A DNA stretch of 64,000 bases, taken from contig JAISWZ010000188.1 in the NCBI GenBank assembly GCA_031270945.1, positions 22,214 to 86,213 of the forward strand, read 5' to 3'. The notes under the pieces are model-generated. The model did no database searches, was not told the DNA's origin, and saw nothing but the letters and a program-made list of their open reading frames with translations. Shown here one piece after another: positions 53,961 through 63,057 of this stretch. Source of the DNA: Clostridiales bacterium (lineage in GTDB: Bacteria; Bacillota; Clostridia; Lachnospirales; WQUN01). The translations under genes and the position numbers were made by a program. How positions within the stretch are numbered: position 1 is the first letter of the stretch; each line of letters starts with the position of its first letter.

Positions 53961-54911
53961 TCATTCCGCTTTAGCTTTTCTCTCGACATACTGTTCTTTC
54001 AGACCATTACGGAAATCGATGCCTCTCTTCAAAGCGCTTTCATATTCGCGCAACCAATAGCTGTTCAAGTCCTCTTTTCTGAGGTAGTAAGTCAAAAGAC
54101 AGTACATTGTGATTTCAGGGTCACGTTCCTGATAATTGGCTAAAAAGTAAGATATCCCGCCGTCATAATCATTCATCTTAAGCTTTATCATGAGGTACAA
54201 ATCTGTCGCGTAGTTTCTTTTCTGCCTGCGAGTGTATTCGTCACTCGAAACTGATTTGTACTTGCTCAAAAATTCAAGCGCCATTTCCCTGGCTTCATCA
54301 GTTTGAAGAGTTTCAACCAATGATTCATTAAGATCGCGGTAAACAGTTTCGCGATCCACGTAGCTGTTAATAATCGTCTTGCATGCTTCTTCTATCTTCT
54401 TTTGGGTGTACCCGTTGTGAAAGCGCTTTTCAAAGACGACTTTCAAGAATTCTTCCTGCTTATACCCCAACGTCTGAAAGGGGTTGTCAGAAACCAAGAT
54501 CGTGTATCCGCAAGCAGTTGAGAGGGTTTCATAGAGCTCCAACAAGAGTTCTGACGCTTCTTCCGCGTTATCCTCGTTAGCGCCAAGCAAGCCTTTGATG
54601 TACCGCTTGGCCTCCACCCTCCATTTTGACCTTCTTGTCTTGTCAACAACACGATTGGGGGAGAAATAGTAGCCAGCTTTCACGTTTCCAATAAATTCGG
54701 ATACATCCAGGCTTAAGTCATCGAAATCGATTTCCTCTACTTTGGGTTTCAAGGTTTTATCCATGGCTTGCTCGATATGTTCCAAATAGTAATCAATGCC
54801 GTTATCTTCTTTTATCTTCTTGGGAATCTTCTTGTACATCTCTACAACGATCTCACGAACAGTGGAATCGCTGTACTTTTCAAGCAGTTGCCGCAAGTCT
54901 TTTACCAGCAA
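53961..54911 (-). CDS. Uncharacterised helical protein
   Basis: 316 aa, charged and predicted nearly all helical, with no membrane segment or signal peptide. Segments such as KQEEFLKVVFEKRFHNGYTQ and EMALEFLSKYKSVSSDEYTR suggest helical repeats. I do not recognise a family. It starts at TTG 54911, supported by GGAGGG eight bases upstream; no ATG is available near the N-terminus. It is a single gene with its own terminator, between an alpha/beta hydrolase and a TetR regulator, which does not indicate a role. Confidence 0.6.
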   Translation of the reverse strand: MLVKDLRQLLEKYSDSTVREIVVEMYKKIPKKIKEDNGIDYYLEHIEQAMDKTLKPKVEEIDFDDLSLDVSEFIGNVKAGYYFSPNRVVDKTRRSKWRVEAKRYIKGLLGANEDNAEEASELLLELYETLSTACGYTILVSDNPFQTLGYKQEEFLKVVFEKRFHNGYTQKKIEEACKTIINSYVDRETVYRDLNESLVETLQTDEAREMALEFLSKYKSVSSDEYTRRQKRNYATDLYLMIKLKMNDYDGGISYFLANYQERDPEITMYCLLTYYLRKEDLNSYWLREYESALKRGIDFRNGLKEQYVERKAKAE

Positions 54912-55110
54912 GCGTCAAGCCCTCCTTTCTTAAGACATTTTTTTGCTTAAAAATGCCAGTTATATGCCAATAGATCAAGGCCAATTGATCAAGGCTTTAG
55001 CGCTGCGACACTCCATGCGTCGATATGGGACATCCTATGCTTATCATAGCACAAAGGCTATTGATGCGCAAGCATTTTTTCGATGTTTATATTGGCGAGC
55101 GTTATTGCCA

Positions 55111-55150
55111 ATCAAGCCTTGGGGGTTCCCCCCAAGGCTTGATTTCTTTT
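55111..55150 (+). terminator. Hairpin terminator between convergent-free genes
   Basis: ATCAAGCCTTGGGGG, two bases, and its complement, followed by TTTCTTTTT on the plus strand. No plus-strand gene precedes it. On the minus strand it lies about 190 bp beyond the TetR stop but lacks a T-run, so its client is unclear. Confidence 0.5.
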
Positions 55151-55338
55151 TCCTTAAAATTTCCACTTGCCAACCCCTGCGCCCTTGGAGGCTTTTTCTT
55201 CTTCTTTCAATTCTTTCTAACGAAAGGCATATTCCAATATTCATGGCAACCGTCTTTTTCTCTTGCGCAATTCCGCCTTTTTCATCCCAGTTAATCAGTC
55301 CTTCGAATCCTTTCCAGCCCCTATTCGCTTCCCCTATC

Positions 55339-55926
55339 CTAAAGCGCCTCCAGCATCAGCCCAATTATCTCCAGCATCTCATCCTTTAGCAAGAAGTCCC
55401 CATCAACAGAGCACCAGTGATAGACGCAGCCCCTAGCGGCGATCATCATGTACTGGGCCAGCTTTTCATGGGTAAACGAACTTTTGATTTCGCCGTTTGA
55501 CATGCCGTCCTCAATGATTGAAGACAGGATCGGAAGCATTCCGGTCTTGCTGTTTCTGTTGAAGTACTTGTTGTCCGAGTTGTAAAGGATCTTCGCCAGC
55601 CTCAAGCCAGAGACTTCAGAATTGTACTCCGCGTACACGCCAAAGAACGCAAGTATCCGCTCCTTCGCCTTTCCTGAGGCAATCTTTGGGGCAACCTCCT
55701 TCTCAAAGAATTGGTCAGCGATTGCGTATGTCTGGTAGAACACGTCTAGCTTGGACGGAAAGTAAAGGTAGAACGCGCCAACAGACACGCCAGCCTTTTC
55801 TGCGATGTCACGGACGCTGATGTCATTGAACGGCTTTTCCTTCAGGAGCTCATGAGCGCAGTCAAATAGCTTGGACTTTGTTTGGGAGGCTTGCACCTGC
55901 CTCGAATTCAACTTCTTGCCTTGCAT
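55339..55926 (-). CDS. TetR/AcrR-family transcriptional regulator
   Basis: 195 aa. The N-terminal helix-turn-helix is typical (FNDISVRDIAEKAGVSVGAF, then YLYFPSKLDVFYQTY). The ligand-binding part resembles regulators of fatty-acid metabolism only loosely. It is divergent from the acyl-CoA operon, with a 34-bp palindrome in the shared 330-bp gap overlapping the operon promoter. It is thus very likely the operon's repressor, released by an acyl-CoA or related ligand (inference). Confidence 0.88.
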   Translation of the reverse strand: MQGKKLNSRQVQASQTKSKLFDCAHELLKEKPFNDISVRDIAEKAGVSVGAFYLYFPSKLDVFYQTYAIADQFFEKEVAPKIASGKAKERILAFFGVYAEYNSEVSGLRLAKILYNSDNKYFNRNSKTGMLPILSSIIEDGMSNGEIKSSFTHEKLAQYMMIAARGCVYHWCSVDGDFLLKDEMLEIIGLMLEAL

Positions 55927-56156
55927 AAACCCATCACCCGATCCCTGCGCGCTCGATCCGCTCTGTTTGCTTTTAATAAATTATAGCTCATTTTGGGCGC
56001 TAAATCAATGCATGGCTTGTGTGCAGGTCTTGTTTAAGAGCTGCGTGAGGGCTTGCGCTTGAGGACACTCTGTGACGCGTTACAACGCTATCATCCAGAA
56101 TCAGGAATATTTTCGTCCCCTCTTGTTACTTTTCACAGAAAATTTTTAAAAACAGG

Positions 56157-56185
56157 TTGCTTATATGTAAGATATCTGGTATAAT
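56157..56185 (+). promoter_or_regulatory. Promoter of the acyl-CoA operon
   Basis: TTGCTT, 17 bases, TATAAT. The -10 box overlaps the first bases of the palindrome at 56183-56216. Confidence 0.65.
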
Positions 56186-56216
56186 CAATTCGGTGAACAC
56201 GTTCACTGAATTGATT
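56183..56216. promoter_or_regulatory. 34-bp palindrome, probable TetR operator
   Basis: The left half AATCAATTCGGTGAACA and the complement of the right half, AATCAATTCAGTGAACG, agree at 15 of 17 positions. It covers the transcription start of the operon, and a TetR gene is divergently encoded 257 bp away. Confidence 0.75.
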
Positions 56217-56260
56217 AAGCTTTCACTGCCTTACCGAATGATTTGAAAGGGGTTAAGCTT

Positions 56261-57133
56261 ATGAAGACTTTAACTCAAGAACAAATCATCAAAAGAGGAA
56301 AGTTTACTCTCGCCTTCTCCAGGTTCCTGACCAGCAAAATGGGCTACAAGCCCGCAAAGGTCGGAAAGGAGAGGTTCGTGGACTCTTCCTATGGCAAGAT
56401 CAGGACGCTCCAGTACGGCTTCGAGGACAAAGGCGTCAAGCCGTGCGTCTTCGATCTGCACGGAGGCGGGTTCATACTGGGTGACGCCGAGTTTGACGAG
56501 CCCATGAACACCCAGTTCTCCAAAGAGGCTGGCGTGAAGATTGTGTCTATCAGGTACCCGAAAGCGCCTGAGTACCCATTCCCGATTCCGCTCAAAACGG
56601 TATACGAGGTCATAGCGGCCTACGTCAAAAACGCCGCCTCCGAGGGCATAGATCCAAAGCATATCGGGATCATGGGGCACAGCGCTGGCGCAGCGCTTTC
56701 CACTTCCATTTGCATGATGGCCAAAGGCAAAAGCGACTTCAAGCTCAACTTCCAAATCCTTGACTACCCTCCCCTGGATCTGTTCACTGATCCCGCCGCG
56801 AAGCCTCAGCCAAAAGGGGCGCTTTCCCCTGGCATGTCCAGGCTTTTCAACATGTGCTATGTCAAGCCCGAAGAGGCGAAAGATCCGCTGGCATCTCCCG
56901 TTTTCGCTTCAAGGGATGATCTGGTTGGGCTTCCTCCAGCGCTTGTCATACTCGCAGGCGGAGATTCTCTCCACGACGAAGGGGCAAAATACATTGAAAT
57001 GCTCAAAGACGCCAATGTTCCGGTTGAGAGCAAAGACTACCCGAACGTGGCCCATGGGTTTACGCTCAAGCCAGGGCCTGAGACAACAGACGCTTGCGCT
57101 TTGATGTCTGGCTATATCAAGAAGCACATATAG
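56261..57133 (+). CDS. Alpha/beta hydrolase, Aes/HSL-type esterase
   Basis: 290 aa from ATG 56261 (MKTLTQEQII), with AAAGGGG eight bases upstream. It has the HSL-family oxyanion motif HGGGF, the nucleophile GHSAGAAL, the acid in LAGGDSLHDE and the His in NVAHGF. It is cytosolic. As the first gene of an acyl-CoA operon, it could release a carboxylic acid from an ester or act as a thioesterase for the pathway (inference). It is directly behind the TetR-controlled promoter. Confidence 0.85.
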   Translation: MKTLTQEQIIKRGKFTLAFSRFLTSKMGYKPAKVGKERFVDSSYGKIRTLQYGFEDKGVKPCVFDLHGGGFILGDAEFDEPMNTQFSKEAGVKIVSIRYPKAPEYPFPIPLKTVYEVIAAYVKNAASEGIDPKHIGIMGHSAGAALSTSICMMAKGKSDFKLNFQILDYPPLDLFTDPAAKPQPKGALSPGMSRLFNMCYVKPEEAKDPLASPVFASRDDLVGLPPALVILAGGDSLHDEGAKYIEMLKDANVPVESKDYPNVAHGFTLKPGPETTDACALMSGYIKKHI

Positions 57134-57194
57134 CGCATATCCCAATGTCTTGCGAGGCGTTTTTTAAAACCAAATTCGGAGGATTCATATTCCT

Positions 57195-58763
57195 ATGGCA
57201 AAAATCATCACAGCCAGGCAAGCGGCAGAGCTGATACCAGACGGCGCAACAGTTGGCGTCGGAGGAATGGGCCTTTCTGGCTGGCCAGAAGAAGTCGCCC
57301 AAGCGATAGCGTCCTGCTATCGCGAAACCGGCCGCCCAAAAGGTCTTAACATCAAGCAAGGAAGCGCCATGGGAGACTGGCGGGAAAGAGGCATGACTGT
57401 CCTTGGGATAGAAGGGCTGGCAACCCGTTGGTCTGGCGCCCACATAGGCTCGGCTTTCGCCATGAACGACCTGGTGAGAAAAAACAAAATGCAATGCCAC
57501 TGCCTTCCCCAAGGCGCCATAGTAAACCTGTGGCGAGAGATAGCGGCAAAGCGCCCTGGCATTTTAACCAAGGCAGGGCTGGGTACATTTGTCGACCCAA
57601 GGCTTGGCGGAGGAAAGATGAATGACGTCACCACTGACGAGCTGGTAGAACTGGTGACCCTGCTAGGCGAAGAATATCTTTTGTTCAAAAGCTTCCCCCT
57701 GCATGTGGCTTTGCTTCGTGGCACTACAGCTGACGAGAATGGAAACGTCACCTTCGAGCATGAAAGCGTGATAAACGAAGGACTGGCCATAGCGGAAGCG
57801 GCGCATAACAGCGGAGGGATCTCCATAGTCCAGGTCGAATACCTGGCTCAAGCCGGAACCCTGAACCCGAAGGACGTCCGCATCCCAGGAATACTTGTTG
57901 ACTATGTAGTCCTAGCCACCAAGCAGGAGGCCTGCTGGCAGGCAGAAGGGATTTACTTCGAGCCTTCTTTCTCAGGCCAACTTCGAAAGCCCCTTTCAGC
58001 GATCCCTCCTATCCCCCTCTCAGAGCGCAAGTTTATTGCCAGGCGCTGCGCTATGGAACTTCGAGGCGGAGATGTTGTCAACCTAGGCGTAGGCCTTGCT
58101 ACAGACGTGTCAAACATAGTAGCCGAAGAAAAGCGCGTCTCCTATCTTACCCTTACATCTGAGGCTGGCGCGATAGGCGGCGTTCCTTCTCCTCTTCCAA
58201 ACTTCGGATCCAGCTACAACCCGGACGCCACCATAGATCACGGCTCAATGTTTGACCTGATCGACGGCGGCGGACTGGATATAACGGTTTTAGGCATGGG
58301 CGAAGCTGACCAATGGGGCAATGTCAACGTCAGCAAGCTAGGCTCTCGCTTGACAGGCCCAGGCGGATTCATAAACATAACCCAAGCGACGAACCGCTTG
58401 GTATTTTGCGGCACTTTGATGAACAAGTCAAAAAGCGAGATCAAGGACAACGAGATAAGGATTGTTGACCAAGGCGCCAAGCGCAAGTTTGTCAGCCAGG
58501 TGGAGCAGATAACCTTCAGCGGAAAGTACGCCCGGCCTGAGCAAAAGATACTCTACGTTACGGAGCGGTGCGTGTTCCAGCTGATAAACGGCAAAATGAC
58601 CCTGATAGAGATAGCCCCTGGCATTGATCTAGAAAAGGACATTCTGTCTCAGATGGACTTCGTTCCAGCCATAAGCGAGGATCTGAAGGTTATCGACAAG
58701 AGCCTTCTTGGCGAAAGCTGGGGCGGGCTGGGCGAGTATATAAAGAACGAGCAAGGCAGGTGA
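57195..58763 (+). CDS. Acyl-CoA:acetate-type CoA-transferase (family I)
   Basis: 522 aa, a fused alpha-beta family I CoA-transferase like propionate CoA-transferase or YdiF. The N-terminal half has the Gly-rich motif GATVGVGGMGLSGWPEE. The C-terminal half carries the catalytic Glu323 in TSEAGAIGGVPS and the VLGMGEADQWGNVN block. It would move CoA from a donor such as acetyl-CoA to the acid consumed by this operon. RBS GGAGG lies upstream of the ATG, 60 bp after the esterase. It is four bases from the dehydrogenase gene. Confidence 0.92.
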   Translation: MAKIITARQAAELIPDGATVGVGGMGLSGWPEEVAQAIASCYRETGRPKGLNIKQGSAMGDWRERGMTVLGIEGLATRWSGAHIGSAFAMNDLVRKNKMQCHCLPQGAIVNLWREIAAKRPGILTKAGLGTFVDPRLGGGKMNDVTTDELVELVTLLGEEYLLFKSFPLHVALLRGTTADENGNVTFEHESVINEGLAIAEAAHNSGGISIVQVEYLAQAGTLNPKDVRIPGILVDYVVLATKQEACWQAEGIYFEPSFSGQLRKPLSAIPPIPLSERKFIARRCAMELRGGDVVNLGVGLATDVSNIVAEEKRVSYLTLTSEAGAIGGVPSPLPNFGSSYNPDATIDHGSMFDLIDGGGLDITVLGMGEADQWGNVNVSKLGSRLTGPGGFINITQATNRLVFCGTLMNKSKSEIKDNEIRIVDQGAKRKFVSQVEQITFSGKYARPEQKILYVTERCVFQLINGKMTLIEIAPGIDLEKDILSQMDFVPAISEDLKVIDKSLLGESWGGLGEYIKNEQGR

Positions 58764-58767
58764 TCAA

Positions 58768-59901
58768 ATGGTCTTCACAGAACGGCACCAGCTAATGCGA
58801 AAGCTGGCAAGGGGCTTCGCCGAAAGGGAGCTTGCCCCTATAGCGGGCCTCATAGATGAAACAGGAGAATTCCCTCAAGAAGTATTCGACAAAATGGCCA
58901 AGGCTGGCCTCTTCGGGCTAAAGGCACCCCAAGAGTTTGGAGGCGCTGGCGCGGACACAGTGTCTTACGTCATCGTCATGGAAGAGATAACAAGGGTATC
59001 AGCTACGGCAAGCCTCTACATCTCATCCCCTAACTCGCTTTCCAGCGCCCCTTTGATGCTGGCGGGAACCCTCGAGCAAAAGAAGAAGTTCATTCCTGCC
59101 GCTGCAAGCGGGAAAATTGTCATCTGCTTCGCCCTCACTGAGCCGGATGCCGGCTCAGACGTTGGCGCGATAGCGTCAACAGCTGTGCCAGATGGCGACT
59201 TTTTTATCCTGAACGGCAGAAAGACGTTTATTACTATGGCGCCATTTTCAGACTACGCTATCCTCTTCGCAAAAACTGACCCCAAAGCCGGAACCAGAGG
59301 GATCACCGCATTCATGCTGGACATGAAGCTTCCTGGGGTTTCATGCGGAAAGCCAGAAAAGAAGATGGGGCTAAACGGCTGCGCCACAAGCGACATTGTT
59401 CTGGAAAACGTCAGGGTTCCCAAAGACTCCATCCTGGGACGGCTAAACGGCGGCTTCTCAATCGCCATGAAAACTCTTGACATAGGCAGGATCGGCGTAG
59501 CCAGCCAAGGAATAGGCATTTCCCAAGGAGCGCTGGACGAGGCTGTCAAATACGCGAAGGATCGCCGCCAATTCGGCTCCCCTCTAGCCAAGCACCAGTC
59601 CATAGCCTTCGAGCTGGCAGACATGCAGACAAAGCTCACAGCCGCAAAGCTTATGGTCTATGAAGCCGCCCAGATGATGGACAGAAACGAGAACGCCACA
59701 GCCCAAGCCGCCATGGCCAAGTATTTCGCGACAGAAGCGGCCCAGCAGATAGTAGACCGCGCCCTGCAGATCTTCGGGGGCTATGGCTACATGAAAGACT
59801 ATCCCATCGAGCGGATGTACCGGGATTCACGTGTCTTTACGATCTACGAGGGCACCAGCCAGATCCAGAAAATAGTCATTTCCAATATGCTTTTGAAATA
59901 G
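58768..59901 (+). CDS. Acyl-CoA dehydrogenase
   Basis: 377 aa, full length. It contains the FAD/substrate motifs CFALTEPDAGSDVG and FITMAPFSDYAI, DRRQFGSPLAKHQSI, and the catalytic base Glu361 in TIYEGTSQIQK, as in short-chain and branched-chain enzymes. It oxidises an acyl-CoA to the 2-enoyl-CoA, or works in the reductive direction with the adjacent EtfBA in anaerobes. It is translationally close to the CoA-transferase (stop and ATG four bases apart), with AGGTG as ribosome site. Confidence 0.95.
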   Translation: MVFTERHQLMRKLARGFAERELAPIAGLIDETGEFPQEVFDKMAKAGLFGLKAPQEFGGAGADTVSYVIVMEEITRVSATASLYISSPNSLSSAPLMLAGTLEQKKKFIPAAASGKIVICFALTEPDAGSDVGAIASTAVPDGDFFILNGRKTFITMAPFSDYAILFAKTDPKAGTRGITAFMLDMKLPGVSCGKPEKKMGLNGCATSDIVLENVRVPKDSILGRLNGGFSIAMKTLDIGRIGVASQGIGISQGALDEAVKYAKDRRQFGSPLAKHQSIAFELADMQTKLTAAKLMVYEAAQMMDRNENATAQAAMAKYFATEAAQQIVDRALQIFGGYGYMKDYPIERMYRDSRVFTIYEGTSQIQKIVISNMLLK

Positions 59902-59909
59902 GAGAAATC

Positions 59910-60692
59910 ATGAGAATCATTGTTTGCGTCAAACAGGTGCCAAACACTGACGAGGTAAAGATCGATCCCGTCAAGGGCACATTGATCCGGGAAGGGGTCC
60001 CAAGCATCCTGAATCCAGACGACGCCAACGCTCTTGAAGCCGCCCTCAAGATCAAGGACGAGTTTGGCGCCAGAGTCACAGTCCTGTCCATGGGCCCAAA
60101 GCAAGCCGCCTTCGCTCTCAAGGAATGCCTGGCCATGGGCGCAGATGATGCCCTCCTTCTTTGCGACAGAGCGTTCGCTGGAGGAGACACTTGGGCCACT
60201 TCAAATACATTGGCCGCCGCCATAAAAGCCCTAGGCGGCGCAGACCTGATCCTGGCGGGATCCCAAGCCATCGATGGCGACACAGCCCAGGTCGGGCCAC
60301 AGATCGCCGCCAAGCTGGACATCCCCCAGATCACTTTCGCAATAGAGCTCCAGCTTAAGGATAGCAAAATCTCGGCCAAGCGCCAAACCCAAACTGGATA
60401 TGAGCTAATTGAAGCGCCTTTGCCAGCACTCCTGACAGCCACTAGGGATCTCAATGTCCCTAGGCACATGAACGCCGCTCTACTAATTAACGCCACAGAG
60501 ACAGAAGTCCCTGTCTGGGGGCTTAAAGACATAAACATTTCTGAAGACGAGACAGGGCTCAAAGCTTCGCCTACCAGAGTCATCAAATCCTTTGTCCCTC
60601 CGCTTAAAGCAAAAGGCAAAATTGTCTCAGACATCTCTGCCGTGATCAAGGAGCTCAAAGCCAAGCGCTTGATTGGGGGCGTGTCTTCATGA
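59910..60692 (+). CDS. etfB: Electron transfer flavoprotein, beta subunit
   Basis: 260 aa with MRIIVCVKQVPNTDEVKIDP at the start, NPDDANALEAALKIKD, the nucleotide-binding SQAIDGDTAQVGPQIAAKL block and ATRDLNVPRHM near the domain boundary. It pairs with EtfA to carry electrons to or from the acyl-CoA dehydrogenase. Eight bases after the dehydrogenase stop; GGAG six bases before the ATG. Whether the pair bifurcates electrons cannot be decided here. Confidence 0.96.
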   Translation: MRIIVCVKQVPNTDEVKIDPVKGTLIREGVPSILNPDDANALEAALKIKDEFGARVTVLSMGPKQAAFALKECLAMGADDALLLCDRAFAGGDTWATSNTLAAAIKALGGADLILAGSQAIDGDTAQVGPQIAAKLDIPQITFAIELQLKDSKISAKRQTQTGYELIEAPLPALLTATRDLNVPRHMNAALLINATETEVPVWGLKDINISEDETGLKASPTRVIKSFVPPLKAKGKIVSDISAVIKELKAKRLIGGVSS

Positions 60693-61675
60693 AAGAAGTC
60701 TGGGTTTTCGCAGAGCATGACAACACTAAGATCTCGCAAACAACCTTTGAGCTCCTGGGCATAGGATCCAAGCTGGCCTCAGATCTAGACGCCCAAGTCT
60801 GCGCCATCCTCTGTGGCCATAACATGGAATCCCTAGCTCCAGAGCTCTTTGCCTATGGCGCGTCAAAGGTCTACCTTATCAATAGCCCACATTTGCAAAC
60901 CTACTCCGCAGAGCCCCATGCCATAGCCATCTCCCAGGCCATCAAAGCCTTTGATCCAGAGATCGCGCTCTTTGGCGCCACTCCGGTAGGCAGGGACTTG
61001 GCGCCCCGCCTAGCCTCTATCATAGGCACAGGGCTTACGGCTGACTGCACCGGGCTTGCCATAGATGAGGACAAAAGGTTTCTCCAAACCCGCCCCGCCT
61101 TTGGCGGCAACCTCATGGCTACCATCATCTGCCCTAACCACCGTCCAGCCATGTCCACAGTCCGTCCAGGAGTCATGGATAAGCTGGCGAGAGATCCCAA
61201 CCGCACAGGTTCCTTAGAGCTCTTCACTCCAACCATAGACCCTCTGTCTATCAGAGCCCAAGTAAAAGAGGTTGTAAAAGAGCTCAAAGAATCTATCAAC
61301 CTCACCCAAGCTAAAACCATCGTCTCAGGCGGCAGAGGATTAGCCACCCCAGAGGGCTTTGCCCTCCTAAATGAGCTAGCCTTAGCCATAGGCGGCTGTG
61401 TCGCCTCCTCCAGAGCCTGCGTAGACGCAGGCTGGATTGACAAATCCCGCCAAGTAGGCCAAACCGGATCCACCGTCAAGCCCGACCTTTACATCGCATG
61501 CGGCATATCAGGCGCAATCCAGCACCTGGCTGGCATGCAGGAATCAGGCTTCATTGTCGCAATCAACAAGAATGAGTCCGCTCCTATCATGAATGTCGCT
61601 GACATCGGCATAGTCGGAGACTTGTACCAGGTTATCCCGGAGATGCTAAAGCAGTTGAGAGATCTGGAAGGGTAA
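60689..61675 (+). CDS. etfA: Electron transfer flavoprotein, alpha subunit
   Basis: 328 aa. The C-terminal FAD domain is clear: VSGGRGLATPEGFALLNELA, SRACVDAGWIDKSRQVGQTG, CGISGAIQHLAGMQES and INKNESAPIMNVADIGIVGD. Its ATG overlaps the etfB stop by four bases, so the subunits are made together. It is the last gene of the operon; a terminator follows 30 bp after the stop. Confidence 0.96.
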   Translation: MKEVWVFAEHDNTKISQTTFELLGIGSKLASDLDAQVCAILCGHNMESLAPELFAYGASKVYLINSPHLQTYSAEPHAIAISQAIKAFDPEIALFGATPVGRDLAPRLASIIGTGLTADCTGLAIDEDKRFLQTRPAFGGNLMATIICPNHRPAMSTVRPGVMDKLARDPNRTGSLELFTPTIDPLSIRAQVKEVVKELKESINLTQAKTIVSGGRGLATPEGFALLNELALAIGGCVASSRACVDAGWIDKSRQVGQTGSTVKPDLYIACGISGAIQHLAGMQESGFIVAINKNESAPIMNVADIGIVGDLYQVIPEMLKQLRDLEG

Positions 61676-61704
61676 GGCAAAAAGCACAAAGCGAAGTCAA
61701 ACCC

Positions 61705-61736
61705 AAAGAGCCTAGGCTAACGCCTAGGCTCTTTGT
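61705..61736 (+). terminator. Terminator of the acyl-CoA operon
   Basis: AAAGAGCCTAGGC, loop TAAC, exact complement, followed by GTTT. Confidence 0.75.
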
Positions 61737-61940
61737 TTCCATTGCTGACGCACTGACTATTTGATTACTTGGCGAACATAAATATATATCGCCAAATTTT
61801 TCGCTTGATCACCAAATTCATTTGACATTAATACAAGATTGTGAGATAATGAAACGCGAAACGAGGTTACTAACATTCGGTCAGCAACAAATCCTAGGAA
61901 TTTATGGATATTAACTAAAGAGATGAATCTATGAAGAACC

Positions 61941-62066
61941 ATGCTCGGATGTGACGAATTCAAGATCTTGAGAAAAAACGATTATTATTACATTGACAAG
62001 TCCATGTTCATAAAAGAGTTCTTAGAGAAAGGTGAAATGTGCTTTTGCCGCAACTTCTCGGCCTGA
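61941..62066 (+). pseudogene. N-terminal remnant of an AAA-ATPase-like gene
   Basis: A 41-codon frame reads GCDEFKILRKNDYYYIDKSM, then FIKEFLEKGEMC, after which it runs into an unrelated sequence and a stop. This is the typical opening of the AAA-ATPase-like/DUF1703 family (YYVDKTxxIKE...) just before the Walker A motif, which is missing. The rest of 61737-62175 shows no gene. Confidence 0.55.
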
Positions 62067-62175
62067 TTAACGCCACCACTATCAGGCGGGATGTTCACAC
62101 GATTTTGCAGAATAAGCCCATGTTCACTACCAATTCTATGGAAAATAAATATTAAAGGATAAAGGAGAATGTGAA

Positions 62176-62844
62176 TTGGAAGCAAAATACCATATGACAC
62201 AAAAGGATAACATCTTTGTTGCTAGAAGAAACATAGTTGATTACATTTGGAAAAGTGCAAAGTTGGAAGGTTTGACAGTCACATATCCAGCAACAGATGC
62301 TATTTTCAACGGTATGAGCGCCGCTAAAGTTCCAGTTGATGAAATAATCGCAGTAAACAATTTAAAACATGCGTGGCGGTTCATTCTTGAAGATTTGGAT
62401 TATCCACCCAACCTAAACTTTATCTGTGAAATCAACCGAATAGTCGGGGGTGATACACTTATACGCGGAGCTGGATCTATCCGTAAACTGCCAGCGAGCA
62501 TAGGCGGCACAACTTGGAAACCCGATATACCCATCGAATCACAGGTCAAGGAACAACTGTCAGAGACGCTATCTATTAAAAACCCTACCGAAAGAGCTAT
62601 TATGTTAACCCTTTACATTATGCGAAAGCATATGTTTATTTATGGAAATAAGCGTACAGCCATGCTTGCAGGAAATCATGTGATGATCTCCTCAGGATGC
62701 GGAATAATAAGCGTTCCTATTGATGAGATCGAAAATTTTCGGGAGTTGCTTATCGCGTTTTATGAATCGGGCAATCCAAGAGAGCTGAGCCTCTTTCTTT
62801 ACGATAAATGCATTGATGGAATGGAGTTTGAGCCAGAAGACTGA
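62176..62844 (+). CDS. Fic-domain protein with altered active-site motif
   Basis: 222 aa. The Fic core reads His152-M-F-I-Y-G-N-K-R, against the usual HxFx(D/E)GN(G/K)R. The metal-binding acidic residue is Tyr here, so AMP transfer may be lost or changed. An N-terminal inhibitory-helix motif is present (S27-A-K-L-E31-G32, fitting SxxxEG), as in self-inhibited class II Fic proteins. Fic enzymes modify proteins with nucleotides or phosphate, often as toxins. No separate antitoxin gene is adjacent. The start is TTG 62176, with AAGGAG eight bases upstream; ATG 62194 is an alternative. It lies in an AT-rich region among decayed genes. Confidence 0.8.
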   Translation: MEAKYHMTQKDNIFVARRNIVDYIWKSAKLEGLTVTYPATDAIFNGMSAAKVPVDEIIAVNNLKHAWRFILEDLDYPPNLNFICEINRIVGGDTLIRGAGSIRKLPASIGGTTWKPDIPIESQVKEQLSETLSIKNPTERAIMLTLYIMRKHMFIYGNKRTAMLAGNHVMISSGCGIISVPIDEIENFRELLIAFYESGNPRELSLFLYDKCIDGMEFEPED

Positions 62845-62866
62845 GAGCGCGAGCTGGTAACCAAAA

Positions 62867-62889
62867 GCCCTCCGCTTTAAGCAGAGGGC
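62867..62889 (+). terminator. Weak terminator after the Fic gene
   Basis: GCCCTC-C-GCTT pairs with AAGC-A-GAGGGC around one T; one mismatch. Only TTTT a few bases later follows, so termination is uncertain. Confidence 0.4.
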
Positions 62890-62934
62890 GCAACTTTTAA
62901 GCCCTGTTATATTTGTTGATGGTTGTTGCGCATG

Positions 62935-63057
62935 TATAATTAAAAAAATATCGCAGTCCTTCAACACGCTTCGAAGATCATCGATCTGCTTTTGGGTAAC
63001 GGGATTGTTGCGCAAATTCAAATTGGAAAGCTGCCTAATAACATTTCTGTTACTACG
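62935..63057 (-). pseudogene. C-terminal remnant of a leucine-rich-repeat protein
   Basis: On the minus strand the frame after a stop at 63058 reads VIRQLSNLNLRNNPVTQKQI, then DDLRSVLKDCDIFL. This is the typical last repeat of bacterial surface LRR proteins (LxxLxLxxNPVxxxQIxxLxxxLPxCxI). No start or upstream repeats remain. Confidence 0.5.

Noticed and set aside
54943..55389. 148-codon plus-strand frame
   Set aside because: It spans a terminator hairpin and the end of the TetR gene on the other strand, has odd composition and no ribosome site.
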